A DNA stretch of 64,000 nt, taken from JAXLRU01 sp046330935 (GTDB lineage: Bacteria > Actinomycetota > Actinomycetes > Actinomycetales > Kineosporiaceae). The stretch's first letter is position 1. Each line of letters starts with the position of its first letter. The position numbers and the translations under genes are program-made. Location of the stretch: the NCBI GenBank assembly GCA_046330935.1, contig JAXLRU010000008.1, positions 83,071 through 147,070 of the forward strand, written 5' to 3'. The notes beneath the pieces are model-generated. The model did not search any database and was not told where the DNA came from. It saw only the letters and a program-made list of their open reading frames with translations. Positions 38,488-46,644 of this stretch are shown piece by piece.

Positions 38488-40500
38488 ATGCCGGCCTCGC
38501 CGGACCCCAGCAACGCCCTGCACGACGGCACCACTCACGCCGTCCCCGCGCGCATCGCCGCCCCCGCGGCACCCGCCCCCACGACGACGGCCGTGTCCCG
38601 GTGGCTGCTCCAGCACCGCGTCGCGCCGGTGGGGCCCGCGGCCGAGGAGGGGCACGCGACCCCCCAGGCATGGTGGAAGGTGATGTGCCTGACGGGCGTC
38701 GACTACTTCTCGACCCTGTCCTACCTGCCCGCCATCGCCGCCCTGGCCGCCGGGGCGCTCTCCCCGCTGGCGACGCTCCTGATCGTGGCGCTGACGCTGC
38801 TCGGCATGCTGCCGATGTACCGGCGCGTGGCGCAGGAGAGCCCTCACGGGCAGGGGTCGGTGGCGATGCTGGAGCACCTGCTGCCGTTCTGGCGGGGCAA
38901 GCTGTTCGTGCTCGCGCTGCTCGGGTTCGTGGCCACCAGCTGGATCGTCACCATCACGCTGTCCGCGGCCGACGCGAGCGTGCACCTGCTGGAGAACCCG
39001 CTGGCCCCGCACCTGCTCGAGGGCCACGCCGTCATGATCACGGTCCTGCTGCTGCTGATCCTCGGCGGCGTGTTCCTGATGGGCTTCTCCGAAGCCGTCG
39101 CGGTGGCGATCCCCCTGGTCGCGGCGTTCCTCGCGCTCAACGCGACGGTCGTCGTCGTCGGGGCCGTCGACATCGCCCGCGACCCCTCGACCCTGACCCG
39201 CTGGACCGACGCGCTGTCCGCGGGCACCACGGGGATCGGCGACGTCGTGTGGACGTCGGTGCTCGCCTTCCCGCTGCTCGTGCTCGGCCTGTCGGGGTTC
39301 GAGACCGGCGTCAGCATGATGCCGCTGGTCGCGGCGTCGGGGCAGACCCCCGCCGAGCGCCTGGCGAGCCGGGTGCGCAATACCCGCAAGCTGCTCACCA
39401 CCGCCGCACTGATCATGTCGGTGTACCTGGTGTCGACCAGCCTGATCACCACCGTGCTGATCCCCGCGGCAGAGTTCGAGCCGGGCGGCGCTGCGAACGG
39501 CCGGGCCCTGGCCTACCTCGCCCACGAGCGGCTCGGCGGCGCCTTCGGGACCGTCTACGACGTCTCGTCGATCCTTATCCTGTGGTTCGCCGGGGCCTCG
39601 GCCATGGCCGGGCTCGTCAACATCGTGCCCCGCTACCTGCCCAGTTACGGGATGGCGCCGGAGTGGGGCCGGGCCGTGCGGCCCGTCGTGCTCGTCTACA
39701 CCGGCATCAGCATCGCGCTGACCCTCGCGTTCAAGGCCGACGTCAACGCCCAGGCGGGCGCCTACGCCACGGGCATCCTCGCGATGATGGTGTCGGGCGC
39801 CATCGCCGTGACCGTCTCGGCGGTGCGCTCCCGCCGTCGCGTCGCCACGATCGGCTTCTCGGCGCTGACGGCCGTGCTCGCCTACGCGCTCGCCGAGAAC
39901 GTCAAGGACAAGCCCGACGGCATCGCCATCTCCGCCCTGTTCATCGCCGGGATCGTGATCGTCTCGCTGATCTCGCGGGTGTCGCGGACCACCGAGCTGC
40001 GGGTCGACGCGATCGAGCTCGACGACGAGGCGCAGCGCTTCGTCACCGAGTCCCTCGCCCACGACGGCGCCCTCCACCTGATCGCCAACAAGCGTCAGGA
40101 GGGGGACGCCGCCGAGTACGCCGCCAAGGAGCGGGCGCAGCGCAGCCTCAACCCCGTGCCCCTGCCCGCCGACGTCCAGTTCCTCGAGATCGACGTCGTC
40201 GACCCTTCGACCTTCTCCGACGTCCTGCGCGTGCACGGGATCGACGTCGGCGGTCACCGGATCCTGAGGGCGCAGGCGCCCGCCGTGCCGAACGCGCTCG
40301 CGGCGCTGCTGCTCGGGCTGCGCGACGCGACCGGCGTGATCCCCCGTTGCCACTTCGAGTGGTCCGAGGGCAGCCCGCTCACGCACCTGCTGCGCTACCT
40401 GCTGCTCGGGCAGGGCGACACCGCCCCCGTGGTGCGCGAGATCATCCGCCAGCACGAGCCCGACCCCGCCCGCCGCCCCCGGATCCACGTGGGGGGCTGA
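38488..40500 (+). CDS. APC-type permease, possible potassium or amino-acid transporter
   Basis: A 670-residue transporter. After a disordered tail (1-55) come about 12 helices (65-490), opening with WWKVMCLTGVDYFSTLSYLPAIA, followed by a cytoplasmic domain of about 170 residues (ELRVDAIELDDEAQRFV, VQFLEIDVVDPSTFSDVLRVHG, IIRQHEPDPARRPRIHVGG). APC members include amino-acid permeases and the K+ importer KimA, which also has a large cytoplasmic domain. Position opposite KdpDE-like regulators makes potassium a reasonable guess, not a conclusion. ATG 38488 follows GGAGG by 4 bases. Confidence 0.82.
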   Translation: MPASPDPSNALHDGTTHAVPARIAAPAAPAPTTTAVSRWLLQHRVAPVGPAAEEGHATPQAWWKVMCLTGVDYFSTLSYLPAIAALAAGALSPLATLLIVALTLLGMLPMYRRVAQESPHGQGSVAMLEHLLPFWRGKLFVLALLGFVATSWIVTITLSAADASVHLLENPLAPHLLEGHAVMITVLLLLILGGVFLMGFSEAVAVAIPLVAAFLALNATVVVVGAVDIARDPSTLTRWTDALSAGTTGIGDVVWTSVLAFPLLVLGLSGFETGVSMMPLVAASGQTPAERLASRVRNTRKLLTTAALIMSVYLVSTSLITTVLIPAAEFEPGGAANGRALAYLAHERLGGAFGTVYDVSSILILWFAGASAMAGLVNIVPRYLPSYGMAPEWGRAVRPVVLVYTGISIALTLAFKADVNAQAGAYATGILAMMVSGAIAVTVSAVRSRRRVATIGFSALTAVLAYALAENVKDKPDGIAISALFIAGIVIVSLISRVSRTTELRVDAIELDDEAQRFVTESLAHDGALHLIANKRQEGDAAEYAAKERAQRSLNPVPLPADVQFLEIDVVDPSTFSDVLRVHGIDVGGHRILRAQAPAVPNALAALLLGLRDATGVIPRCHFEWSEGSPLTHLLRYLLLGQGDTAPVVREIIRQHEPDPARRPRIHVGG

Positions 40501-40519
40501 CGTCGGCCGGCTGGAGAAC

Positions 40520-40558
40520 GGGATGTGACGTGGGATGTGGCGTGGGATGCAGAACGGG
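40520..40558 (+). repeat. 12-bp tandem repeats upstream of the mazEF-like pair
   Basis: GGGATGTGACGT, GGGATGTGGCGT and GGGATGCAGAAC follow each other without gap (40520-40555), then GGG. They end 12 bp before the likely -10 box at 40571, across the -35 region. They may be binding sites for the antitoxin. Confidence 0.55.
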
Positions 40559-40570
40559 TCCCAGCCCGCT

Positions 40571-40576
40571 TATCAT
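40571..40576 (+). promoter_or_regulatory. -10 box TATCAT of a leaderless toxin-antitoxin promoter
   Basis: TATCAT lies 6 bases before the antitoxin ATG (40583) with no room for a ribosome binding site, so the message is probably leaderless. The 12-bp repeats lie directly upstream. Confidence 0.5.
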
Positions 40577-40582
40577 CCTGTG

Positions 40583-40825
40583 ATGACCATCCAGATCGCC
40601 GTGCGGTTGCCTGACGAGCAGGTGCGCTTCCTCGATGCGCTCGTCGCGGAGGGGTCCGCAAGCAGCCGAGCAGAGGTGATCAGTCGAGCCCTGGCGCGCG
40701 AGACGCGTCGGCTCACCGCTCTGCGCGACGCCGAGATCCTCGCCGCTGTGCAGGCGCAGGAGCCCCACGGTGACCTCGACGATCTCGCCGCCCACGTCGC
40801 CGCCCACCCGGCTCCGCTCGACTGA
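40583..40825 (+). CDS. Ribbon-helix-helix antitoxin (MazE-type partner)
   Basis: An 80-residue protein. The N-terminal strand TIQIAVRLPDEQVRFLDALVAEG and the helix SSRAEVISRALARETRRL form a ribbon-helix-helix DNA-binding domain; the acidic C-terminus (AQEPHGDLDDLAAHVAAHP) would wrap the toxin. It lies 6 bp before the MazF-like gene, the usual antitoxin-first order. Autorepression through the tandem repeats upstream is likely. The ATG at 40583 is the start of the domain itself; an earlier in-frame ATG falls within the repeats. Confidence 0.85.
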   Translation: MTIQIAVRLPDEQVRFLDALVAEGSASSRAEVISRALARETRRLTALRDAEILAAVQAQEPHGDLDDLAAHVAAHPAPLD

Positions 40826-40831
40826 TCAGTC

Positions 40832-41137
40832 GTGCGGCCCATCCACCTCGTGCACCTGGACAAGGTCAGGCCTGCGGTCGTCCTGACCAACGAGTACGTG
40901 CTTCCGCGGCTGCGCAACGTCACCATCGCCCCGATCACCAGCACGATCCGGGGGCTGAGCACCGAGGTCCCCGTCGGCACGGAGAACGGGCTCGACCACG
41001 ACAGTGTCGTCTCCTGCGACAACATCACCACGGTGCCCAAGTCGTGCCTCGGACGGCAGGTGGGCTCGCTGCTGCCCCAGCAGGAGGCCGCACTGGCTGC
41101 CGCGATCGTCCAGGCGTTCGATCTCGACGTTCCCTGA
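40832..41137 (+). CDS. MazF/PemK family toxin (putative endoribonuclease)
   Basis: A 101-residue protein with the PemK-like beta-barrel opening: a strand (HLVHLDKVRPAVVLTNEYV) containing the conserved K-V-R-P-A-V-V-L, then VTIAPITSTIRGLSTEVPVG with the T-S-T/S motif, and D-N-I-T-T-V-P-K-S before the last helix (QEAALAAAIVQAF). MazF toxins cut mRNA at short sequences and are held inactive by the antitoxin. It starts at GTG 40832, right after the antitoxin gene. The domain seems complete apart from a slightly shortened first strand. Confidence 0.88.
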   Translation: MRPIHLVHLDKVRPAVVLTNEYVLPRLRNVTIAPITSTIRGLSTEVPVGTENGLDHDSVVSCDNITTVPKSCLGRQVGSLLPQQEAALAAAIVQAFDLDVP

Positions 41138-41310
41138 GCCGCGCTCGCCTCGAGAGTCCGCGTTCGCTGTCCAGATGAGCGGGTTCCGTGAGCCACGGGC
41201 CTTCCCGGGCCCGAGCTCCTCACGGACGCCGCGCATCTGGACCCCGGACCGCCCGGTGCCGGGGCGGCCGCGACGCGCGGGGGCGGCAGAGCCCGTGGCA
41301 CCCTAGGCCG

Positions 41311-42246
41311 GTGACCCGCTCGCCCTCGACGACGCCCCGCGAGGGTGGTGCCGAGGGGCCTGCGGCCACCGAGCCCGTGGTGCCTGACGGCGGGACGTCG
41401 CAGGAGGTCGCCCCGGAGGCCCGCGCGCTGCGCTGGCGGCCCGAGGTGGTCGTCCCGATCTGGATCGTGGCCGTCCTCGTGCTCGACGCGTTGCCCTGGC
41501 CGGGCACGCCGGCGCGAGGGCTGAACGGGCCCGAGCTGGTCAAGCAGGGCGTGTTCGGGGCCGTCACGTGGTGGCTGCTCGTGGCGCTGCTGCGGCGGCA
41601 ACCGTTGCTGATCCGGGTGCAGACCGGCGTCGTCGTGGCCCTGGCCACGCTGATCGAGTACACGTTCTCGCCGCTGCTGGAGGCCTATGTCTACCGGATC
41701 GGCACCGTCCCGCTGTTCGTGCCGCCCGGGCACGGGCTGGTCTACCTCGCCGCGGCCTGCCTGGGCAACGCGGCGTGGGTGCGACGGCACGCGCGCGCCG
41801 CGGTCGCCGTCACGGTCGCCGTCGGCGGCGCCTGGGCCGTCGCCGGCCTCGCGCTGGGCAGTCGGCGCGACGACCTCGGCGCGTTCTGGTTCGCCTGCCT
41901 GCTCGGGTTCCTGCTGTGGGGGCGCTCGCGCTTGCTCTACGTGGGCGCGTTCGCGGTCGTGAGCTGGCTGGAGATCTGGGGGACGGCGCTGGGCACGTGG
42001 GCGTGGGCGCCGCACGACCCCGTGCTCGGCGTGATCGGGCAGGGCAACCCGCCCTCGGGTGCTGCCGGCGGGTACGGGTGGTTCGACCTGTACGCGCTGC
42101 TGCTCGCGCCCGTGCTGATCCGGTGGTGGCGCCGCCTGCGGCGGAAGCCCTCAGGCGGAGCCGAGGCGGGCGAGGACGGCGTCGTGCAGGAGCCCGTTGG
42201 TGGCGGCGGCGTCGCCACCGCGGCACCCGTCGACACCCGACAGTGA
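41311..42246 (+). CDS. Hypothetical multi-helix membrane protein
   Basis: A 311-residue protein with a disordered N-terminus and about seven or eight membrane helices (50-285). Charged residues within helices (ATLIEYTFSPLLEAYVYRIG and WLEIWGTALGTWAWAPHDP) and P-P-G-H-G-L-V-Y look conserved and could line a site, but I cannot name the family. The C-terminal tail (about 30 residues) is antisense to the 3' end of hisN, an overlap of 96 bp, so the real end may be shorter in evolution-conserved terms. GTG 41311 has CACCCT 6 bases upstream and no ribosome binding site, another leaderless candidate. Confidence 0.62.
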   Translation: MTRSPSTTPREGGAEGPAATEPVVPDGGTSQEVAPEARALRWRPEVVVPIWIVAVLVLDALPWPGTPARGLNGPELVKQGVFGAVTWWLLVALLRRQPLLIRVQTGVVVALATLIEYTFSPLLEAYVYRIGTVPLFVPPGHGLVYLAAACLGNAAWVRRHARAAVAVTVAVGGAWAVAGLALGSRRDDLGAFWFACLLGFLLWGRSRLLYVGAFAVVSWLEIWGTALGTWAWAPHDPVLGVIGQGNPPSGAAGGYGWFDLYALLLAPVLIRWWRRLRRKPSGGAEAGEDGVVQEPVGGGGVATAAPVDTRQ

Positions 42247-42936
42247 CGTGAACCGGCCGCCGGCCTCGACGACGATCGGCACCAGGGCCGCCATGTCGTA
42301 CAGCTCCAGCTCGGGCTCGGCGCACGCGTCGATCCCGCCCTCGGCGAGCAGCATGTACTGCCAGAAGTCGCCGTAGGCCCGCACCCGCCACACGGCGCGC
42401 GTGAGGTCGAGGAACGCGTCGAGCTGCCCGCGCTCCTCCCACCCCGACAGGGACGCGAACGACAGCGACGCGTCGGCGAGGTCGCGCACGCCCGAGACGG
42501 AGATCCGGCGGGCGGAGGACAGCGAGCGCCCCGTCCACGCCCCGGTGCCGCGCGCGGCCCACCACCGCCGCCCCATCGCGGGCGCCGACACGACCCCCAC
42601 CACCGGCTCGCCGTCGGCCAGCAACGCGATGAGCGTGGCCCAGACGGGGACGCCGCGGACGAAGTTCTTCGTCCCGTCGATCGGGTCCACCACCCACTCG
42701 CGGGTCGAGTGCCCCGTGGCGGGGAACTCCTCGCCGATCACCGCGTCGCGGGGCCGGGTGCGGCGCAGCTGCGAACGGATCAGCTCCTCGGCGGCGCGGT
42801 CGGCGTCGCTGACGGGCGTGAGGTCGGGCTTGGTCTCGACCCGCAGGTCCGCCGCCTGGAAGCGCGACATGGTCAGCGCGTCCACCTGGTCGGCGATGAC
42901 GTGGGCGAGGCGGAGGTCGTCGTCGTAGCTGGCCAC
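42151..42936 (-). CDS. hisN: Histidinol-phosphatase, inositol monophosphatase family
   Basis: A 261-residue phosphatase of the IMPase fold as used for histidinol-phosphatase in actinobacteria. Metal-binding motifs are complete: G-E-E-F (about 69-72), the D-P-I-D-G-T-K-N-F loop (about 84-92), and the late E-L-Y-D-M-A-A-L-V-P-I-V-x-E-A-G-G. The opening DDDLRLAHVIADQVDALTMSRF and KPDLTPVSDADRAAEELIR are typical of HisN. It removes phosphate from histidinol-phosphate in histidine synthesis; other small phosphates are possible for the family. GTG start at 42936. Its 3' end overlaps the convergent membrane-protein gene. Confidence 0.85.
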   Translation of the reverse strand: MASYDDDLRLAHVIADQVDALTMSRFQAADLRVETKPDLTPVSDADRAAEELIRSQLRRTRPRDAVIGEEFPATGHSTREWVVDPIDGTKNFVRGVPVWATLIALLADGEPVVGVVSAPAMGRRWWAARGTGAWTGRSLSSARRISVSGVRDLADASLSFASLSGWEERGQLDAFLDLTRAVWRVRAYGDFWQYMLLAEGGIDACAEPELELYDMAALVPIVVEAGGRFTSLSGVDGCRGGDAAATNGLLHDAVLARLGSA

Positions 42937-43024
42937 GGCGGCAAGCTACCCCAGCGGCCCCCGGCGGTGGGGGACGACCGCTCCGGTGATCACCGAGACC
43001 GCTCGGCGCGCCACACGGAGTTGC

Positions 43025-43052
43025 TTGAGCGCTTGATAGCGCTCGCTTGAGG
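43025..43052. promoter_or_regulatory. Repeat-rich operator candidate before the DUF2231 gene
   Basis: GAGCGC (43027-43032) and GCGCTC (43039-43044) flank TTGATA as perfect arms. CTTGA also occurs three times in the same direction (43025, 43032, 43046). The block ends 11 bp before the likely -10 box, where a repressor or activator would act. Confidence 0.4.
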
Positions 43053-43062
43053 GTGAGGGGCC

Positions 43063-43068
43063 TACCTT
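43063..43068 (+). promoter_or_regulatory. -10 box TACCTT of a leaderless promoter
   Basis: TACCTT ends 6 bases before GTG 43075, the start I prefer for the DUF2231 protein. GTG 43069 directly abuts the box and is less likely to be used. Confidence 0.45.
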
Positions 43069-43074
43069 GTGCCC

Positions 43075-43551
43075 GTGTTCGACACCGTCAATGGCCTTCC
43101 GGTGCACGCGCTCGTCGTGCACGCCGTCGTCGTCCTCCTGCCCCTCATGGGCATCCTCACCCCGCTCGTCGCGTGGCGGCCCACGTGGCGCGCCTCGGGC
43201 GCCCTGCCGCTGCTGATCGCCGACGCCGCCGTCTTCGTGATGACGTTCGTGGCCAAGGAGTCGGGCGAGAAGCTGCAGTCGCGCCTGACCCAGGCCGCGG
43301 GCAAGGAGATCGCGGAGGAGCACGCCGAGCTCGGCGACCTCCTGCCGATCTTCGCGTTCGCGCTGCTCGTGGCGGCCGTCCTGATCTACCTCGCGCAGCG
43401 GCGCGGCGGCGTCCTCGTGCCGATCGCCCTGGTCGTGGCCATCGCGGCCGGCCTCGCCGCGGTGGGCTTCACGATCGCCGTCGGCCACAGCGGCGCCGAG
43501 GCCGTGTGGAAGGACGAGATCGCGAACACCCCGGCACCAGCCGGCGACTGA
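43075..43551 (+). CDS. DUF2231 domain-containing membrane protein
   Basis: A 158-residue protein with four membrane helices. The start FDTVNGLPVHALVVHAVVVLLPLMG has the family's G-x-P-x-H-x-L-V-V-H motif with two His residues, which may bind a metal or heme by analogy with similar quinol-side proteins; that is inference. A cytoplasmic loop (KESGEKLQSRLTQAAGKEIAEEHAELGD) separates helices 2 and 3. DUF2231 proteins have no settled role. The shorter GTG start fits both the family and the promoter spacing. A strong hairpin follows the gene. Confidence 0.82.
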   Translation: MFDTVNGLPVHALVVHAVVVLLPLMGILTPLVAWRPTWRASGALPLLIADAAVFVMTFVAKESGEKLQSRLTQAAGKEIAEEHAELGDLLPIFAFALLVAAVLIYLAQRRGGVLVPIALVVAIAAGLAAVGFTIAVGHSGAEAVWKDEIANTPAPAGD

Positions 43552-43568
43552 CCCCTCCTCGCGTGACG

Positions 43569-43605
43569 ACGGCCGGTACCGCGGAAAAGCCGCGGTGCCG
43601 GCCGT
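43569..43605 (+). terminator. Long-stem hairpin terminator
   Basis: ACGGCCGGTACCGCGG (43569-43584) pairs with CCGCGGTGCCGGCCGT (43590-43605) over 16 bp with one G-U-type mismatch and an AAAAG loop. It lies 17 bp after the DUF2231 stop and before the promoter of the next gene. No T-run follows. Confidence 0.7.
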
Positions 43606-43616
43606 CGCCGTGCGGT

Positions 43617-43622
43617 TAGCGT
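43617..43622 (+). promoter_or_regulatory. -10 box TAGCGT of a leaderless promoter
   Basis: TAGCGT ends 6 bases before GTG 43629 of the DUF2087 gene and follows the terminator hairpin closely. Confidence 0.45.
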
Positions 43623-43628
43623 GGCGCG

Positions 43629-43919
43629 GTGAGCCCGACATCCGACGACGCGGCCGCCGTCCTGAGGACCTTCCTCACCCCCGACGGCGCCCTGATCTCG
43701 ATCCCGGCCAAGCACGGCAAGCGGCTGGTGATCCTCGACCACCTCGCGCAGCGGTTCGAGCCCGGCCACCGGTACACGGAGGTCGAGGTGAACGCGCTGC
43801 TGCGCCCCGCCCACTCCGACGTCGCCGCCCTGCGCCGCTACCTCGTCGAGAACGGCTTCCTCGACCGCGCGAACGGCGAGTACTGGCGCAGCGGCGGCAC
43901 GGTCGACACCCAGCCCTGA
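43629..43919 (+). CDS. DUF2087 domain-containing protein
   Basis: A 96-residue protein. The DUF2087 domain spans most of it: LRTFLTPDGALISIPAKHGKRLVILDHLAQRF, GHRYTEVEVNALLRPAHSDVAALRRYLVENGFLDR, ending ANGEYWRSGG. The second half has a winged-helix look, and the domain is often fused to regulators, so nucleic-acid binding is plausible but unproven. It ends 1 bp before the stop of the convergent oxidoreductase gene. Confidence 0.85.
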   Translation: MSPTSDDAAAVLRTFLTPDGALISIPAKHGKRLVILDHLAQRFEPGHRYTEVEVNALLRPAHSDVAALRRYLVENGFLDRANGEYWRSGGTVDTQP

Positions 43920-43920
43920 C

Positions 43921-45576
43921 TCAGCGCTGCTCGGGCTCCATCCGGATGGCGCCGCAGGGACACTCGGCCACGCACACGCCGCACCCCTTGCAGTAGTCGA
44001 GGTCGATCGCGTACATCCGGCCGTCGGGCGCGGGTTCGGTCAGCTTCTTCACGGCGTTGTCGGGGCAGACGCCGTAGCAGTTGTCGCACTGGAAGCAGTT
44101 GCCGCACGAGAAGCAGCGCCGCGCCTCGAACAGCGCTGTCGCCGCGTCCAGGCCCGCCGTGATCTCCTCGAACGTCTGGGAGCGCCGCGCCGCCGAGAGC
44201 ACCGGCCGCACCGACTGCGGCGCGTCGTCGTAGTACCAGGTGTTGAGCACGGAGAACGGCGCCGGCTCCGGAGCGGGGGCCGGCTCAGGGTCCACGCCGC
44301 GCAGCCACGCGTCGACGGCGCGCGCGGCCTGCCGCCCGTGCCCGATCGCCACCGTGACGGTGCGCTCCGAGGGCACCATGTCGCCGCCGGCGAAGACCCC
44401 GGGGTGGCCGGTCATCAGGTCGGGCCCGACCTCGACGACCCCGCCGTCGACGCTCACGTCGGGCAGGGTGCGCAGCAGCGACAGGTCGGCGTCCTGCCCG
44501 AGGGCGAGGACGAGCGTGTCGGCCTCCAGCTCCTCGAACTCGCCGGTGGGCTGGGGGAAGCCGTTCTCGTCGAGCGTCATCGTCTCGACGACGAGCCGGC
44601 CCTCGTCGGCGCGGCTGATCGTCGACAGCCACCGGAACAGGACGCCCTCCTCCTCGGCCTCGCGGACCTCGACGTCGTGGGCGGGCATCCGGTCGCGGGT
44701 GCGGCGGTAGACGACCACGGCGTCGGTGGCGCCGAGGCGCTTGGCGGTGCGCGCGACGTCCATCGCCGTGTTGCCGCCGCCGTAGACGACGACGCGCCGG
44801 CCGAGCATCGTCTCGCCGCCCGCGGGCGCCCAGGGCGAGCCGCCGGTCTCGACGTCGCGCAGCACGTTCACGGCGTCGAGGATGCGGGCGGAGTCTCCCG
44901 CCGGGATCGAGGCCCGCTTGCCGAGGTGGGCGCCGACGGCGAGGAACACGGCGTCGAACCGCTCCAGCTCGAGCGCCAGATCGGTGACCTTCACGCCCAG
45001 GTCCAGGTGGACGCCGAGGTCGAGGATGCGCTGGATCTCGGCGTCGAGGACGTGGCGGGGCAGCCGGTAGGCGGGGATGCCGAAGCGCAGCATGCCGCCG
45101 GGCCGCGGGCCGGCCTCCTTGATCGTCACCTCGTGGCCGAGGCGGCGCAGGTGGTAGGCCGCCGACAGCCCCGAGGGCCCGGCCCCGACGACGAGCACGT
45201 GCTTGCCGGTCGGCGCGGCATCGACGCTCACGCGCCAGCCGCGGCGCAGGCCCTCGTCGCCGAGGAACCGCTCGACGGCGTTGATGCCGACCGCCTCGTC
45301 CATGCCGCCGCGGTTGCAGGCCGTCTCGCACGGGTGGTAGCAGACCCGGCCCATCACCGCGGGCATCGGGTTCGCCTCCATGATCGTGCGCCAGGCGCCC
45401 TCGTAGTTCCCCTCCTCGGCGAGGAACAGCCACTTCTGGCACTGCTCGCCTGCGGGGCACGCCGAGCCGCACGGCGGCTTGCGGTCGAGGTAGACCGGGC
45501 GCTCGGTGCGCCAGCTGCCGGTGCGGTTGTCGAGGCTCGACCCGACGCCGAGGGTGATCGCGAACGGACGTTCCAT
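43921..45576 (-). CDS. GltD-like NAD(P)/FAD oxidoreductase fused to a 2x4Fe-4S ferredoxin (POR operon)
   Basis: A 551-residue protein in three parts. N-terminal cysteine-rich domain of the glutamate-synthase small-subunit type (CGSACPAGEQC, then CYHPCETACNRGG); two dinucleotide folds (VVGAGPSGLSAAYHLRRLGH near 127 for FAD and VVYGGGNTAMDVARTAKRLG near 255 for NAD(P)H), ending with GVFAGGDM; and a C-terminal ferredoxin with C-x2-C-x2-C motifs (CFSCGNCFQCDNCYGVCP and CKGCGVCVAECPCG). It can pass electrons between NAD(P)H and the POR subunits, replacing a separate delta ferredoxin. It follows the beta gene by 1 bp. Confidence 0.87.
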   Translation of the reverse strand: MERPFAITLGVGSSLDNRTGSWRTERPVYLDRKPPCGSACPAGEQCQKWLFLAEEGNYEGAWRTIMEANPMPAVMGRVCYHPCETACNRGGMDEAVGINAVERFLGDEGLRRGWRVSVDAAPTGKHVLVVGAGPSGLSAAYHLRRLGHEVTIKEAGPRPGGMLRFGIPAYRLPRHVLDAEIQRILDLGVHLDLGVKVTDLALELERFDAVFLAVGAHLGKRASIPAGDSARILDAVNVLRDVETGGSPWAPAGGETMLGRRVVVYGGGNTAMDVARTAKRLGATDAVVVYRRTRDRMPAHDVEVREAEEEGVLFRWLSTISRADEGRLVVETMTLDENGFPQPTGEFEELEADTLVLALGQDADLSLLRTLPDVSVDGGVVEVGPDLMTGHPGVFAGGDMVPSERTVTVAIGHGRQAARAVDAWLRGVDPEPAPAPEPAPFSVLNTWYYDDAPQSVRPVLSAARRSQTFEEITAGLDAATALFEARRCFSCGNCFQCDNCYGVCPDNAVKKLTEPAPDGRMYAIDLDYCKGCGVCVAECPCGAIRMEPEQR

Positions 45577-45577
45577 G

Positions 45578-46603
45578 TCAGTTGCCCTCCTCGAGCAGGC
45601 CGAACCGGGCCACGTTGCGGTCGGCGATCGCCTGCAGCGCCGCGACGACGTCGGGCCGCCCCACGCCGTCCGGGCCGCCCTTGAGCAGGTGGGCGTAGCG
45701 CTTCTGCCGCTGCAGGTACTCCAGCACCGGGCGGTGGTGGCGGATCCGCGACACCGACGTCACCTCGCCCTCCTCCGCCTCGAACACGGGGAACAGGCCC
45801 GTCTCCTTGGCCAGCCGGGCCACGGCCACCGTGTCGCAGGACGCCGTGCCCCAGCCGAGCGGGCACGGGACGAGCACGTGCAGGTAGCGGGCGCCGCGGA
45901 TGGACATCGCCCGGGTCACCTTCGCCTCGAGGTCGCGCAGGTCGGCGACCGTGGCGGTGGCGACGTAGCGGATGCCGTGGGCGAGGGCGATCATCGGGAC
46001 GTTCTTGCCGGTGCCGAACCGGTTGCCGGGGCGGTCGCCGACCACCTGCGTGGTCGCCGTCCGCGCCCCCGGCGGGGTCGCGCCCGAGCGCTGCACGCCC
46101 GTGTTCATGTACGCCTCGTTGTCGTAGCAGACGTAGAGGACGTCGTCGTCGCGCTCGAACATGCCCGACAGGCACCCGAAGCCGATGTCGACCGTGCCGC
46201 CGTCGCCGCCCTGGGCGAGCACCCGCACGTCGCCGGTGCCGTCACCCTTGGCGCCGCGCACCCGCATCGCCGCCGCGACGCCGCTCGCGACCGCCGGGGC
46301 GTTGCCGAACAGCGAGTGCAGCCACGGCAGCTGCCACGACGTCTGCGGGTACGGCGTCGAGAACACCTCGAGGCAGCCGGTCGCGTTGACCGCCACCAGC
46401 TGCTGGCCGCTCGCGCGCATCGCGGCGTCGACGACGTAGCGCGCACCCAGCGCCTCGCCGCACCCCTGGCAGGCGCGGTGGCCGCTGGTGAGGGCGTTGG
46501 AGCGGTCGGGTGCGGCTTGCACGCTGCGCTGGTCGGCGTCGAGCAGGCGGTTGCCGACCGCGTACGAACCGGTCTGGTAGAAGCGGATCTGCTGCACGGG
46601 CAC
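45578..46603 (-). CDS. 2-oxoacid:ferredoxin oxidoreductase, beta (TPP-binding) subunit
   Basis: A 341-residue subunit. Cluster ligands Cys 45 and Cys 48 (HRACQGCGEALG) and Cys 77 (NATGCLEV) are present. The thiamine-diphosphate motif is G-G-D-G-G-T-V-D-I-G-F ... Y-D-N-E-A-Y-M-N-T. This layout is PorB-like (pyruvate or another 2-oxoacid oxidised to acyl-CoA and CO2 with reduction of ferredoxin). I start at GTG 46603, which has GGAG 5 bases upstream; the frame is open far beyond. It lies 41 bp after the alpha gene. Substrate choice cannot be fixed from sequence. Confidence 0.85.
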   Translation of the reverse strand: MPVQQIRFYQTGSYAVGNRLLDADQRSVQAAPDRSNALTSGHRACQGCGEALGARYVVDAAMRASGQQLVAVNATGCLEVFSTPYPQTSWQLPWLHSLFGNAPAVASGVAAAMRVRGAKGDGTGDVRVLAQGGDGGTVDIGFGCLSGMFERDDDVLYVCYDNEAYMNTGVQRSGATPPGARTATTQVVGDRPGNRFGTGKNVPMIALAHGIRYVATATVADLRDLEAKVTRAMSIRGARYLHVLVPCPLGWGTASCDTVAVARLAKETGLFPVFEAEEGEVTSVSRIRHHRPVLEYLQRQKRYAHLLKGGPDGVGRPDVVAALQAIADRNVARFGLLEEGN

Positions 46604-46644
46604 GGGGACTCCAGCGTCGCGGCTCGGGATCGGCAGGGGGACGG

